Shown: piece after piece, positions 18,944 to 27,267 of the stretch
How the letters are laid out: the number at the start of each line of letters is the position of its first letter
Numbering within the stretch: position 1 is the stretch's first letter
From: Tardiphaga sp.
Lineage (GTDB): Bacteria; Pseudomonadota; Alphaproteobacteria; Rhizobiales; Xanthobacteraceae
Assembly (NCBI GenBank): GCA_030147505.1
Contig: JASBVG010000118.1
Coordinates: 83,894 to 147,893 of the forward strand
Direction of reading: 5' to 3'
DNA length: 64,000 nt
Position numbers and translations under genes: made by a program
The notes under the pieces: model-generated
Told to the model about the DNA's origin: nothing
Database searches by the model: none
The model's input: the letters and a program-made list of their open reading frames with translations, nothing else

Positions 18944-19750
18944 TCAATCCCAGCCTGATCCCGCGATTCCCGGATTGGCGTAGACGATGCCGCCATCGAC
19001 GGCGAGGGTGGTACCCACCACATAGTCGCCGGCGCGCGAGGCGAGATAGATCGCGGCACCGGCCATGTCCTCGTCGGTGCCGATGCGGCCGGCGGGCACC
19101 TTGGTCGCGACTTCATCCGCATGGTCGCGCGCAGCCTTGTTCATGTCGGACTGGAATGGGCCGGGCGCGATGGCGGTGACCACCACATGATCCTTGATCA
19201 GTTTTGCTGCCATGCGCCGCGTCAGATGGATGAGGCCGGATTTGCTTGCCGCATAGGAATAGGTCTCGAGCGGATTGACGAAGATGCCGTCGATGGAGGC
19301 GATGTTGATCACCTTGGCCGGCTGCTGCGCCGTGCCCGCGGCGCGGAGCGGTGTAGCCAGCGCCTGGGTGAGGAAGAAGGGTGCCTTGACGTTCAGCGTC
19401 ATCACCTTGTCCCAGCCGCTTTCGGGAAACTCGTCGAAGTCGGCGCCCCAGGCCGCGCCGGCATTGTTGACGAGGATGTCGAGTTTCGGCTCGCGCTTCT
19501 TGATCTCGGTCGCCAGCACGTCGATGCCGGTCATGGTGGAGATGTCGATGGGCAATGCGATACATTCGCCGGCATAGGCGTCGCTCAATTCCTTTGCCGT
19601 CGCCTCACAGGCCGCGGCCTTTCGCGCGGTGATATAGACCTTCGCCGCGCCTTGGCTGAGAAAGCCGGCGGCAATCATCCTGCCGATGCCGCGCGAGCCG
19701 CCGGTCACCAATGCGACGCGGCCCTTGAGCGAAAACAGATCCGTGAACAT
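18944..19750 (-). CDS. SDR family NAD(P)-dependent oxidoreductase
   Basis: A 268-residue classical short-chain dehydrogenase. The cofactor motif is TGGSRGIG, followed by NNAGAAWG, the catalytic Ser in NIASIDG and the YAASK catalytic pair (Tyr-x-x-x-Lys), then PGPFQSDM. The C-terminus carries the usual DGGIVY. A basic residue context (TARK) after the second strand suggests NADP preference, which is tentative. The start ATG 19750 is preceded by GGGAGG; the frame is open further upstream but without SDR similarity. The substrate is unknown and the gene stands alone. Confidence 0.88.
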   Translation of the reverse strand: MFTDLFSLKGRVALVTGGSRGIGRMIAAGFLSQGAAKVYITARKAAACEATAKELSDAYAGECIALPIDISTMTGIDVLATEIKKREPKLDILVNNAGAAWGADFDEFPESGWDKVMTLNVKAPFFLTQALATPLRAAGTAQQPAKVINIASIDGIFVNPLETYSYAASKSGLIHLTRRMAAKLIKDHVVVTAIAPGPFQSDMNKAARDHADEVATKVPAGRIGTDEDMAGAAIYLASRAGDYVVGTTLAVDGGIVYANPGIAGSGWD

Positions 19751-19784
19751 GACGCCTCCCGTTTGTCGTGTGTTTGGCGTGATC

Positions 19785-19992
19785 GTAGCCCGGATGGAGC
19801 GCAGCGCAATCCGGAGACCGGCTTTGGGTCGACCCGATGTCGGGGACGTATTTTCAGCCCGCAGATGCGAAGGGCGTGTTGACCGGGGTGTAAGGGCGAG
19901 GTCTTGGGACGGGTTGAGCGCAGCGATATCCATCATCTCAAGCGCTGGCGGTGATGGGTATCGCTCCGGCGTTACGCGCCTCCGCTCAACGC
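19785..19992. repeat. Family D half-element plus a second palindrome upstream of the SDR gene
   Basis: GTAGCCCGGATGGAGCG at 19785 is identical to the left end of the complete family D palindrome at 48667-48755, but the right arm is degenerate here. At 19913-19992 a second imperfect palindrome (GTTGAGCGCAGCGATATCCATC, pairing with GATGGGTATCGCT...CGCTCAAC) follows. The stretch between the SDR start and the deacetylase stop holds no gene. Confidence 0.6.
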
Positions 19993-20008
19993 ATCTTGCG
20001 GTTCGGCG

Positions 20009-21100
20009 CTATCCTTGGCCGACCCGCTGAAAGCCGTTCCACATCGCCGTCGCTGCGCCGGATGTCAGCACGGGCAGATAGCGTGTGTCCTGATAATTGC
20101 CGTTCAGCGATACGCGGGGCAACGCGGTGAGCTGGGCGGCGTTCTCCGCAGCGATCACGCCGGGGCGCGTGGTCACAGCCGTCTGGAAGCCCGCCGCCTC
20201 TGCCAGTGCGAATTCCCGGGCGCCTGCAGCGGCACGATCCCCATAGGGATAAGCGAGATGCCGTGCGGGTTTCTGCAGTGCGTTCTCGATATTGGCGCGG
20301 CTCGCGGCCAGTTCGTGCGCCGCCACAGCCTCGGTCTGCTTGGCGAGATTGCAATGCGTCAGCGTGTGCGCGCCGATGGTCACCAATGGATCGGCGGCGA
20401 AAGGCTTGAGTTCGTCCCATGACAGGCAGAGTTCGCGGGTGATCGCTTCCTCGTCGATGCCGGCCTGCTGGCACAGTGCCGTCATCTCGCGGCGCAGATC
20501 GGCTTCGCCGAGGCTGCGCAACCAACCATGGAGGCGGTCAAAACCCATTTCCTTCTCGGGCAGCGTCGCCGTTGTCAGCCGGACTGTGTCGCCATCGATC
20601 GGCGCTTCCAGCCGCTCGGCACGGGCGACCACGCGCTCCAGCGCTACCCACCACAAACGTCCGGTACCGGACGCAAAGTCGCTGGTGACGTAAACCGAGA
20701 ACGGCGCGTCGAAATCCCGCATCGCCGGGAGCATATGGTCGCGGTTATCCCGGTAACCGTCGTCGCAGGTGAAGCAGGCAAAACGGCGTGAAAAGTCCTG
20801 CTCGCGCAGGCGACGGTGCATCTCGTCGGGCGTCACGATATCGACATCGGTGGCACGCAGATACGCCAGCGTCGCGCGCAGGAAGTCGGGCGTGATCTCG
20901 AGGTGGCGGTTGGGCTGGAACAGGCCGGTATGGGCAGGGCGTACGTTGTGCAGCATGAAGATCGTGCCGACACCGCCAAAAAAGGGGCGCAACACACGAT
21001 GCGCGCCGCTGAAATAAAGTGCATCCAGTCCGGCACGAATAATCGTGTTGCGAATCTGCTTCATCTTGTGACCCAGCACTTTGATGCGATCCACGGACAT
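20009..21100 (-). CDS. Polysaccharide deacetylase (NodB-type) family protein
   Basis: A 363-residue carbohydrate esterase family 4-type protein. The metal and catalytic motif 1 reads TCDDGYRDN, where TFDDG is standard, and motif 2 reads HTLTHCNL (H-x-x-x-H metal ligands), followed by HLAYPYGDRAAAG. An N-terminal IFMLHNVRP segment is common to large deacetylases of this type. No signal peptide or clear membrane anchor is visible, suggesting a cytoplasmic or membrane-associated role in modifying sugar chains or lipid-linked saccharides. The gene is isolated, so its substrate is unknown. Confidence 0.85.
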   Translation of the reverse strand: MSVDRIKVLGHKMKQIRNTIIRAGLDALYFSGAHRVLRPFFGGVGTIFMLHNVRPAHTGLFQPNRHLEITPDFLRATLAYLRATDVDIVTPDEMHRRLREQDFSRRFACFTCDDGYRDNRDHMLPAMRDFDAPFSVYVTSDFASGTGRLWWVALERVVARAERLEAPIDGDTVRLTTATLPEKEMGFDRLHGWLRSLGEADLRREMTALCQQAGIDEEAITRELCLSWDELKPFAADPLVTIGAHTLTHCNLAKQTEAVAAHELAASRANIENALQKPARHLAYPYGDRAAAGAREFALAEAAGFQTAVTTRPGVIAAENAAQLTALPRVSLNGNYQDTRYLPVLTSGAATAMWNGFQRVGQG

Positions 21101-21226
21101 GATCAGAAACGATTGAAGAAAGCGTTATTCGAATACCCCGCGCCGCGCCAGTGGCTGGCCTTGATTTAAGTTTGACAGTCCCGCAAGGGTTTGTTTTCTC
21201 TCTGTTTCCATTCCGCAGGACGTCGA

Positions 21227-22630
21227 ATGCACGGTTTTTACAGGTGGAGCGCCAAATGGTGGCCTGGGCTCATTCCACTCGCCATCCTTTGGGTCGTCGC
21301 TGCCTGGTTTAGCACGCCTCCCCTGGAGGCGGAGTTGACGGCGAGCAGCACAGCGGCGCTGAAGAGCACCGTTCTCGATAAAACGCAGATCACCGTCGCG
21401 GGCCGCGACGTGAGATTTGCCGCGGAAGCCTTTTCGGAAGAGGGGCGGCGGAGCGCCGTCGGCTCGGTCGAGGCCGTGCCGGGCGTGCGCCTCGTCAACG
21501 ACGCGACGCGTCTCGTGGCCGAGGCCAAGCCGTTCGTCTGGGTCGCCGAGCGCGACAATGTCCGCGTGACCCTGTGGGGCACCGCGCCGCTCCCGGCGAG
21601 CAAGGCCCGCATTGCCGAAGCCGCGAAGACCGCCCTCGCGGGAACCGAAGTGTCCGACCGCATGGGCCTCAAACGCGGTGCGCCGCCGCGTTTCGATGGG
21701 GCGGCCGTGCTGCTGCTGGATCAGGTCGCCAAGCTGAAGGAAGGCAAGGCGACGATCATGGACGCCAATGTCAGCATCAGCGGCATGGCCCGCGACCTCG
21801 GCGGTCGCGAAGCCATCGCGGCGGCGCTGAAGAACCTGCCGGAAGGTTATACGGTGGCTGCGAATGACGTGAAGGCGCCGCCTTACGTGTTCCAGGCCAA
21901 CAAGGATCCGGTGGCGAATACGCTCACGCTGTCGGGCTATGTGCCTGACAACAACGTCCACGCGGCGCTGGTCGCGGCTGCGCAGCGCAAATTCACCAAC
22001 GACAAGGTGGTCGACAATCTGAAGGCCAGCATCGGCGCGCCCGGCAATTTCGCGCCGGCAGTGACGTCGGCGCTCGGCGCGCTGTCGCGGCTCTCCACCG
22101 GCACGCTGGTGGTCAACGACCGCGAGGTGAAGCTCTCCGGCGATGCGCTCTATGACGTTGCCGCCGAACAGATCCGCAGCGGTCTCGGCAAGGAGCTGCC
22201 GCAAGGCTGGACGGCGAAGCCCGAAGTGTCCGTGAAGCCGGCCGCCGCGCCGGTCGATGCCAGCGTGTGTCAGCAGCTGTTCCAGCAGAATCTGACCAGG
22301 GGCCGCATCCGTTTCGAGACGGCAAGCGCCAGCATCAATGCGGACTCGGCGGGGTTGCTCGACCGTCTGGTGGAAGTCGCCATGCGTTGCCCGGCGACGA
22401 AATTCGACATCGTCGGCCACACCGATGGCGACGGCGATCCGGCATTCAATCAGACCCTGTCCGAGAAGCGCGCGGCGGCGGTCGAGGGTTATCTGATCAA
22501 GGCCGGCCTGCCGGGCGATCGTTTCGAGGCCATCGGCTACGGCGCCACCCTGCCGATGGCGAGCAATGACACCGAAGACGGCAAGGCGCAGAATCGCCGG
22601 ATCGAATTCGTGGTGAGGCCGAATCCATGA
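21227..22630 (+). CDS. OmpA-domain protein with N-terminal membrane anchor and BON-like repeats
   Basis: A 467-residue protein. Residues ~10-29 form a single hydrophobic anchor (GLIPLAILWVVAAWF) with no clear signal cleavage site. The middle (~35-340) has repeated alternating segments (e.g. ITVAGRDVRFAAEAFSEE, VSISGMARDLGGREAIAAALKNLP, NTLTLSGYVPDNNVHAALVAAA) like BON or arfA-type repeats. The C-terminus (~365-467) is an OmpA peptidoglycan-binding domain with DIVGHTDGDGDPAFNQTLSEKRAAAVEGYL and NRRIEFVV. It likely anchors in the inner membrane and touches peptidoglycan. ATG 21227 follows AGGA. It overlaps the next gene by 4 bp. Confidence 0.82.
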   Translation: MHGFYRWSAKWWPGLIPLAILWVVAAWFSTPPLEAELTASSTAALKSTVLDKTQITVAGRDVRFAAEAFSEEGRRSAVGSVEAVPGVRLVNDATRLVAEAKPFVWVAERDNVRVTLWGTAPLPASKARIAEAAKTALAGTEVSDRMGLKRGAPPRFDGAAVLLLDQVAKLKEGKATIMDANVSISGMARDLGGREAIAAALKNLPEGYTVAANDVKAPPYVFQANKDPVANTLTLSGYVPDNNVHAALVAAAQRKFTNDKVVDNLKASIGAPGNFAPAVTSALGALSRLSTGTLVVNDREVKLSGDALYDVAAEQIRSGLGKELPQGWTAKPEVSVKPAAAPVDASVCQQLFQQNLTRGRIRFETASASINADSAGLLDRLVEVAMRCPATKFDIVGHTDGDGDPAFNQTLSEKRAAAVEGYLIKAGLPGDRFEAIGYGATLPMASNDTEDGKAQNRRIEFVVRPNP

Positions 22631-22929
22631 CCATTCTCGCATCGCTCCTCTGGGGCTGGCTGCTCGGTGCCTTCCTGATCGGCTTTTGCATGGGATGGAT
22701 CGCCGTGGTCTATCGCGGTCCTGCTGTGCCACGGGTCTGGATCTGGCGGCTCTCGGTGCTTGCGGTGATCGTCATCGGCATCGCGGCGGCGAAACTGGTG
22801 CCCGGCCGCTTCGGCTACTGGCTCGATCTCGGCCTCGCGCTGTTCGGCTTCTATCTGGTCGGCTGCGCCATCGGGTCGTGGCTGCGCGACATCGTCGTCA
22901 CGCGACAGCAGGCGCGGTTTCGGCAATGA
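22627..22929 (+). CDS. Small three-helix membrane protein, partner of the OmpA-domain protein
   Basis: A 100-residue protein with three predicted transmembrane segments (ILASLLWGWLLGAFLIGFCMGW, LSVLAVIVIGIAAAKLV and LDLGLALFGFYLVGCAIGSW) and a basic C-terminal tail. The ATGA overlap with the preceding OmpA-domain gene shows coupling. It may be an inner-membrane partner of that protein. No named family is recognised with certainty. Confidence 0.7.
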   Translation: MTILASLLWGWLLGAFLIGFCMGWIAVVYRGPAVPRVWIWRLSVLAVIVIGIAAAKLVPGRFGYWLDLGLALFGFYLVGCAIGSWLRDIVVTRQQARFRQ

Positions 22930-23252
22930 TCGAGCGGTCGTGACTGCTATGAATGAGCGGAGCCACGAAAACTTCATCGCGCTGTGCGAGCCTCAGTGAG
23001 GCCGGCATTTTGCCGCAGCGTTGCCGCAAGAAGTGCCAGTCATTTGTTCAGTTTCGCCCAATATAGTGCGGCGAAATTGGCCCGATCGGCGTTGTCCAGA
23101 TTACGTTTCGTGTCGAAACGCGCTACGACGGAATTGCTGGAAACGGCGCGGTGAAAGTGATGAGGTAGCGGTTCCGCCAAAGCGGGTCTGACACGGCTGG
23201 TTGATGTCCCAGAGGCTGGGATCGGGTATCTGGGATCGCATTCGAGGTTGAG
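22930..23252. other. Intergenic stretch without recognised gene
   Basis: 323 bases between the small membrane protein and the UPF0104 gene. No convincing coding frame, tRNA or strong hairpin is visible. The last bases carry GAGG before ATG 23253, so the downstream promoter is probably in here. A vague resemblance to a Pho half-site near 23035 was judged too weak. Confidence 0.5.
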
Positions 23253-24299
23253 ATGCTGGAAGCAATACGCAGGACGGCCACGTTTCTGCGCGAGAAGCAA
23301 ATCCTGCACAAGCTCGGTGTCCTCGCCAGCGTCGCGGTGATCGCGGTCGCCTGCTGGATGCTCTATCACAAGCTGCGCAACGTCGATACGGCGCGAGTTC
23401 TGAAATTCATAGCCGAGACCGAGCCGCGGCTGATCGTGCTCTCCGCTCTTTCGGTGACCGCGGCCTATTTCACCCTGACGTTCTACGATTGGTTCGCCGT
23501 CCGCACCATCGGTCGCAAGGATGTGCCCTATCGCATCAATGCGCTCGCGGCTTTCACCAGCTATTCCATCGGCCACAATGTCGGTGCGTCAGTCTTCACC
23601 GGCGGCGCGGTGCGTTATCGCATCTATTCGGCATGGAATCTCTCCGCGGTCGATGTCGCCAAGATCGTGTTTCTTGCCGGTCTCACATTCTGGCTCGGCA
23701 ATCTCGCGGTGCTCGGCATGGGCATCGCCTATCATCCGGAAGCGGCCAGCGCGATCAATCAAGTGCCGCCCGCGATCAACCGTATCCTCGCTTACCTCGT
23801 GCTCCTCGGTCTCGTCGGCTATGTGATCTGGGTCTGGATGAAACCGCGCAGTGTGGGTCGCGGGCCGTGGTCGGTGGTGCTGCCGGGCGGGCCGCTCACA
23901 CTGCTGCAAATCGCCATCGGCATCGTCGATCTCGGTTTCTGTGCGCTTGCGATGTACATGCTCGTGCCGACCACACCCGGTGTGGATTTCGTGACGGTGG
24001 CGGTGGTGTTCGTTGCGGCGACATTGCTCGGCTTTGCCAGTCATTCGCCGGGTGGTCTCGGCGTGTTCGATGCGGCGATGCTGGTTGGTCTGGAAATGAT
24101 GGACCAAGAGCAGTTGCTGGCCGGTATGCTGTTGTTTAGAGTATTGTATTACCTTGGTCCATTCTTTATTTCAGTCATGTTACTGACGTTTCGCGAGCTT
24201 ATTGTTGGGGCGCGATCAAAAAAGCTGCAGCCCGTCGCAGCCGAAGCTCCGTCCACCGTAGGTCGAACGTTAAACGATCACGGCGGTTCAGCCACCTGA
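23253..24299 (+). CDS. UPF0104 / YbhN-like flippase-type membrane protein
   Basis: A 348-residue polytopic inner-membrane protein with about 8 hydrophobic segments, related to the lysylphosphatidylglycerol synthase transmembrane region (MprF N-terminal flippase domain, YbhN, UPF0104). The motif AFTSYSIGHNVGASVFTGGAVRYRIYS and the later GFASHSPGGLGVFDAAMLVGL are family hallmarks. The soluble synthase domain is absent. It ends one base before the phoR ATG, so both are probably co-transcribed. A lipid transport or lipid-remodelling role under phosphate limitation is conceivable but inferred from position only. Confidence 0.82.
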   Translation: MLEAIRRTATFLREKQILHKLGVLASVAVIAVACWMLYHKLRNVDTARVLKFIAETEPRLIVLSALSVTAAYFTLTFYDWFAVRTIGRKDVPYRINALAAFTSYSIGHNVGASVFTGGAVRYRIYSAWNLSAVDVAKIVFLAGLTFWLGNLAVLGMGIAYHPEAASAINQVPPAINRILAYLVLLGLVGYVIWVWMKPRSVGRGPWSVVLPGGPLTLLQIAIGIVDLGFCALAMYMLVPTTPGVDFVTVAVVFVAATLLGFASHSPGGLGVFDAAMLVGLEMMDQEQLLAGMLLFRVLYYLGPFFISVMLLTFRELIVGARSKKLQPVAAEAPSTVGRTLNDHGGSAT

Positions 24300-24300
24300 C

Positions 24301-25665
24301 ATGAGCGGGCGCCTGCAGCAGGATGACACTGCTAGACGAGGCGCTGCTGAAAGAGACATTGCCCAGATGGCCATCGAAGCTTCTCCCCCATCGATGTTCT
24401 CCCCGTGGCCCGATCGGTTGCGGCACGCCGCGATCATTCTGCTGGTTGCGGCGCTGGCACTTGCCGCACTGGTGTTCTTCGGCGAGTTGACTCCGTTGCG
24501 CGCCGGGATCGTGTTCGCTTGTATCGCGGGAGCCGCCTTGGTGCCCTGGCGCCTGCATGATGGCGACACCAAGCGTGACGAGGCGTTGGTCAATCCCGTC
24601 GAACAGCCCGCGGTACGTGCAGTGGTCGGCGGTATCCCTGACCCGGCCGTGCTGCTTGATCGTGCCGGCCGTGTGATACATCTCAACGCCGCTGCCGCCC
24701 AGCTTGCGCCTGCGCTGCGCAAGGGCGAACTGGCCCAATTCGCGCTGCGTTCGCCAGAAATCATCAGTGCTCTGCGTGAGGCCATTGCCAATACCGAGCC
24801 GCGCCGCACTTCCTATGTCGATCATGTGCCGGTTGATCGCTGGATGGATCTCATGATCACGCCCGTGTCTGTGCCCACCGCCTTCGGCGGCAGCGATACC
24901 TGCATGCTGATGACCTTCCACGACCAGACGCCGATCCGCCGGGTCGAGGAAATGCGCGCCGATTTTGTCGCCAATGCCAGTCATGAACTGCGTACCCCGC
25001 TTGCGGCGCTGTCCGGCTTTATCGATACGCTGCAAGGCCCGGCCAAGGACGACCCGCGGGCGCGGGAGCGTTTCCTCGGCATCATGCATACCCAGGCCAC
25101 GCGTATGGCGCGCCTGATCGACGATCTTCTGTCGCTCTCGCGGGTTGAACTCTCTGCCCATGTCCGCCCCGACACGCTGATCGACATCCTGCCGATCATT
25201 CGTCAGGTCGGCGACAGTCTGGAGCTGATGGCTACCGAGCGCGGTGTGAAGATCGAGATGCATCTGCCCGAGGGCCCGGTGACGGTTGCCGGCGACCGCG
25301 AAGAATTGCTGCGGCTGTTCGAAAACCTGATCGAGAATGCCCTGAAATACGGTGCGTCCGGCGGTCGCGTGGAGGTCGCCTTGGCCTATGCCTCGACCAC
25401 CGACGGTGCCTCCGAAATTCGCGTCTCTGTGCGCGATTTCGGCCCTGGCATTGCGCCGGAGCATCTTCCGCGGCTCACGGAGCGCTTCTACCGGGTGGAT
25501 GTCGGCGACAGCCGTGCCCAAGGCGGTACTGGCCTTGGCTTGTCACTCGTGAAGCACATCCTGAACCGTCACCGCGGCCGCCTGTTGATCGAGAGCGTGC
25601 CGAAGAACGGGGCGACCTTCACTGCGGCGCTCCCACAGGTGAAGCCGGCGAATCCAGGCGCCTGA
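24301..25665 (+). CDS. phoR: Phosphate regulon sensor histidine kinase
   Basis: A 454-residue membrane histidine kinase. Two hydrophobic helices (~40-60 and ~66-83) anchor it without a large periplasmic domain, as in PhoR, which senses through the Pst-PhoU complex. A PAS-like region (~105-210) precedes the phospho-acceptor His228 (VANASHELRTPLAAL), then N box (NLIENALKYG), G1 (DFGPGIAPEHLPRLTERFYRVD) and G2 (GGTGLGLSLVKHI) of the ATPase domain. It lies upstream of the pst operon and on the same strand as phoB, but separated from it. ATG 24301 starts 1 bp after the UPF0104 stop; ATG 24367 is an alternative start. Confidence 0.92.
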   Translation: MSGRLQQDDTARRGAAERDIAQMAIEASPPSMFSPWPDRLRHAAIILLVAALALAALVFFGELTPLRAGIVFACIAGAALVPWRLHDGDTKRDEALVNPVEQPAVRAVVGGIPDPAVLLDRAGRVIHLNAAAAQLAPALRKGELAQFALRSPEIISALREAIANTEPRRTSYVDHVPVDRWMDLMITPVSVPTAFGGSDTCMLMTFHDQTPIRRVEEMRADFVANASHELRTPLAALSGFIDTLQGPAKDDPRARERFLGIMHTQATRMARLIDDLLSLSRVELSAHVRPDTLIDILPIIRQVGDSLELMATERGVKIEMHLPEGPVTVAGDREELLRLFENLIENALKYGASGGRVEVALAYASTTDGASEIRVSVRDFGPGIAPEHLPRLTERFYRVDVGDSRAQGGTGLGLSLVKHILNRHRGRLLIESVPKNGATFTAALPQVKPANPGA

Positions 25666-25924
25666 CCGTCTCGCCTCGCCGTAACCGCCACATCTTTGCC
25701 GGTGCTTTTGATTGCTGAAGAAGGCAGTCTGCTTCCGCTTTTTGCGCGATTTTCGTGACTGAGGCCTGTGCGACATGGCGTCACCGTGCCGTTTTTCGCC
25801 CTCTTGGCGAATGCTGTCCGCCAGCCGACGAGAACACCGGATTCCTCTCATGGAAACATATTGTTAACCGCTGGAACCCGGTCGTTTGCCGCGCGCAAGC
25901 TTTGTCATGATCACGCGCCGAAAC

Positions 25925-25941
25925 CCCGTCTTTTGGACGGG
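25925..25941. other. Small perfect hairpin in the phoR-pstS intergenic region
   Basis: CCCGTC-TTTTG-GACGGG, with A-rich DNA following. It lies 260 bp after phoR and upstream of the Pho box. It has no clear terminator T-run. The rest of the 439-base intergenic stretch (25666-26104) holds the pstS control region and no supported gene. Confidence 0.4.
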
Positions 25942-25989
25942 AAACGGTGTAAAAATCAGACAAACCGCAACATTATCAATGCTTTGTCT

Positions 25990-26018
25990 TCGTCATCCAA
26001 GTGTCATCCAACTATCAT
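25990..26018 (+). promoter_or_regulatory. Pho box (PhoB binding site) upstream of pstS
   Basis: Three half-sites ending in TCAT occur at an exact 11-bp period: TCGTCAT (25990-25996), GTGTCAT (26001-26007) and CTATCAT (26012-26018). This matches the 7+4 periodic layout of PhoB sites (consensus half-site CTGTCAT). The array ends 86 bp before the pstS start. PhoB, encoded at the end of the same operon, is the expected activator under phosphate limitation. Confidence 0.85.
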
Positions 26019-26104
26019 AAAAGGTCAACTGACCGCACCTACATGGGCGGGGTGAGCGCAATCGGGCGCATCTGCGCGTCGCTCACGACAAATTGGAGAT
26101 ACCC

Positions 26105-27115
26105 ATGAAATTCCTCAAAGCGATCGTCGCTGCGGGCCTCGTGGCCGCTTCGACCTCGGCCTTCGCTGCCGACATCACCGGTGCCGGCGCGACCTTCCCG
26201 TTTCCGGTCTATTCGAAGTGGGCTGATGCCTATAAGAAGGAAACCGGCAACGGTCTGAACTATCAGTCGATCGGCTCGGGCGCTGGTATCAAGCAGATCC
26301 AGGCAAAGACCGTGACCTTCGGCGCCACCGACGCGCCGCTCAAGGCCGAGCAGCTTGAAAAGGACGGCCTGGTTCAGTGGCCGATGGTGATGGGCGCGAT
26401 CGTCCCGGTCGTGAACCTCGAAGGCATCAAGTCGGGTGAGCTCGTGCTCTCGGGCGAAGTTCTTGCCGACATCTATCTCGGCAAGATCAAGAAGTGGGAC
26501 GATGCCGCCATCGCCAAGCTGAATTCCAAGCTGAAGCTGCCGTCGGCGGACATCACCGTCGTTCGTCGTTCGGACGGTTCGGGCACCACCTTCAACTTTA
26601 CTGACTATCTCTCGAAGGCCTCGGCTGAGTGGAAGTCGAAGATCGGCACCGGTACCGCCGTCGAGTGGCCGGTTGGCGTCGGCGCCAAGGGCAATGAAGG
26701 CGTTGCTGGCAACGTCGGCCAGACCAAGAATGCCATCGGTTATGTCGAATATGCCTATGCCAAGCAGAACAAGCTGACCTATGCCGGCATGGTCAACAAG
26801 GCCGGCAAGCCGGTGCAGCCGACCATCGCCGCCTTCCAGGCTGCTGCTGCAAACGCCGACTGGGCCAAGGCTCCGGGTTACTACGTGATCCTGACCGACC
26901 AGCCGGGCGAGGCTTCGTGGCCGATCACTGCCGCCACCTTCATCCTCATGCACAAGGTTCCGACCGACAAGGCGGCCTCGGCTGAAGCGCTGAAGTTCTT
27001 CAAGTGGTCGTTCGAGAAGGGCGCCAAGGCTGCCGAAGAACTCGACTACATCCCGATGCCGGACGCGGTCGTCAAGCTGATCGAAAAGACCTGGTCTGCG
27101 GACATCAAGAGCTAA
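26105..27115 (+). CDS. pstS: Phosphate ABC transporter periplasmic binding protein
   Basis: A 336-residue protein with a signal peptide (MKFLKAIVAAGLVAASTSAFA, predicted cleavage after AFA). The mature start ADITGAGATFPFPVYSKWADAYKKETG, the GSGAGIKQI loop and RRSDGSGTTFNFTDYLSK are PstS phosphate-binding signatures. It captures inorganic phosphate in the periplasm and delivers it to PstCA. GGAG lies 6 bp before ATG 26105. It is first in pstS-pstC-pstA-pstB-phoU-phoB and has its own Pho box and a downstream terminator, consistent with excess synthesis of the binding protein. Confidence 0.97.
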   Translation: MKFLKAIVAAGLVAASTSAFAADITGAGATFPFPVYSKWADAYKKETGNGLNYQSIGSGAGIKQIQAKTVTFGATDAPLKAEQLEKDGLVQWPMVMGAIVPVVNLEGIKSGELVLSGEVLADIYLGKIKKWDDAAIAKLNSKLKLPSADITVVRRSDGSGTTFNFTDYLSKASAEWKSKIGTGTAVEWPVGVGAKGNEGVAGNVGQTKNAIGYVEYAYAKQNKLTYAGMVNKAGKPVQPTIAAFQAAAANADWAKAPGYYVILTDQPGEASWPITAATFILMHKVPTDKAASAEALKFFKWSFEKGAKAAEELDYIPMPDAVVKLIEKTWSADIKS

Positions 27116-27130
27116 GTTTTCGCTCTTCGG

Positions 27131-27163
27131 CGGAGGAGAGGGGCATCTCTCCTCCGTTTCTTT
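27131..27163 (+). terminator. Hairpin terminator/attenuator between pstS and pstC
   Basis: CGGAGGAGAG (27131-27140) and CTCTCCTCCG (27147-27156) form a perfect 10-bp stem with a 6-base loop, followed by TTTCTTT. It sits 15 bp after the pstS stop. Partial read-through would explain both the shared regulation of the operon and a higher PstS level. Confidence 0.8.
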
Positions 27164-27267
27164 GCAGCTGATTTATTCGTTTCTTTTCTTGATCTGACTT
27201 CGCGCCCTGGCAGGCCCACTCGGGGTGTCGTGTTTCGGGTATCAGTTAACAACTTAGGGGACTGGGC

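Noticed and set aside
23030..23060. Possible Pho half-sites (CAGTCAT...TTCAGTT) before the UPF0104 gene
   Set aside because: Only one half-site resembles the consensus, and the 11-bp partner is poor; not enough to call.
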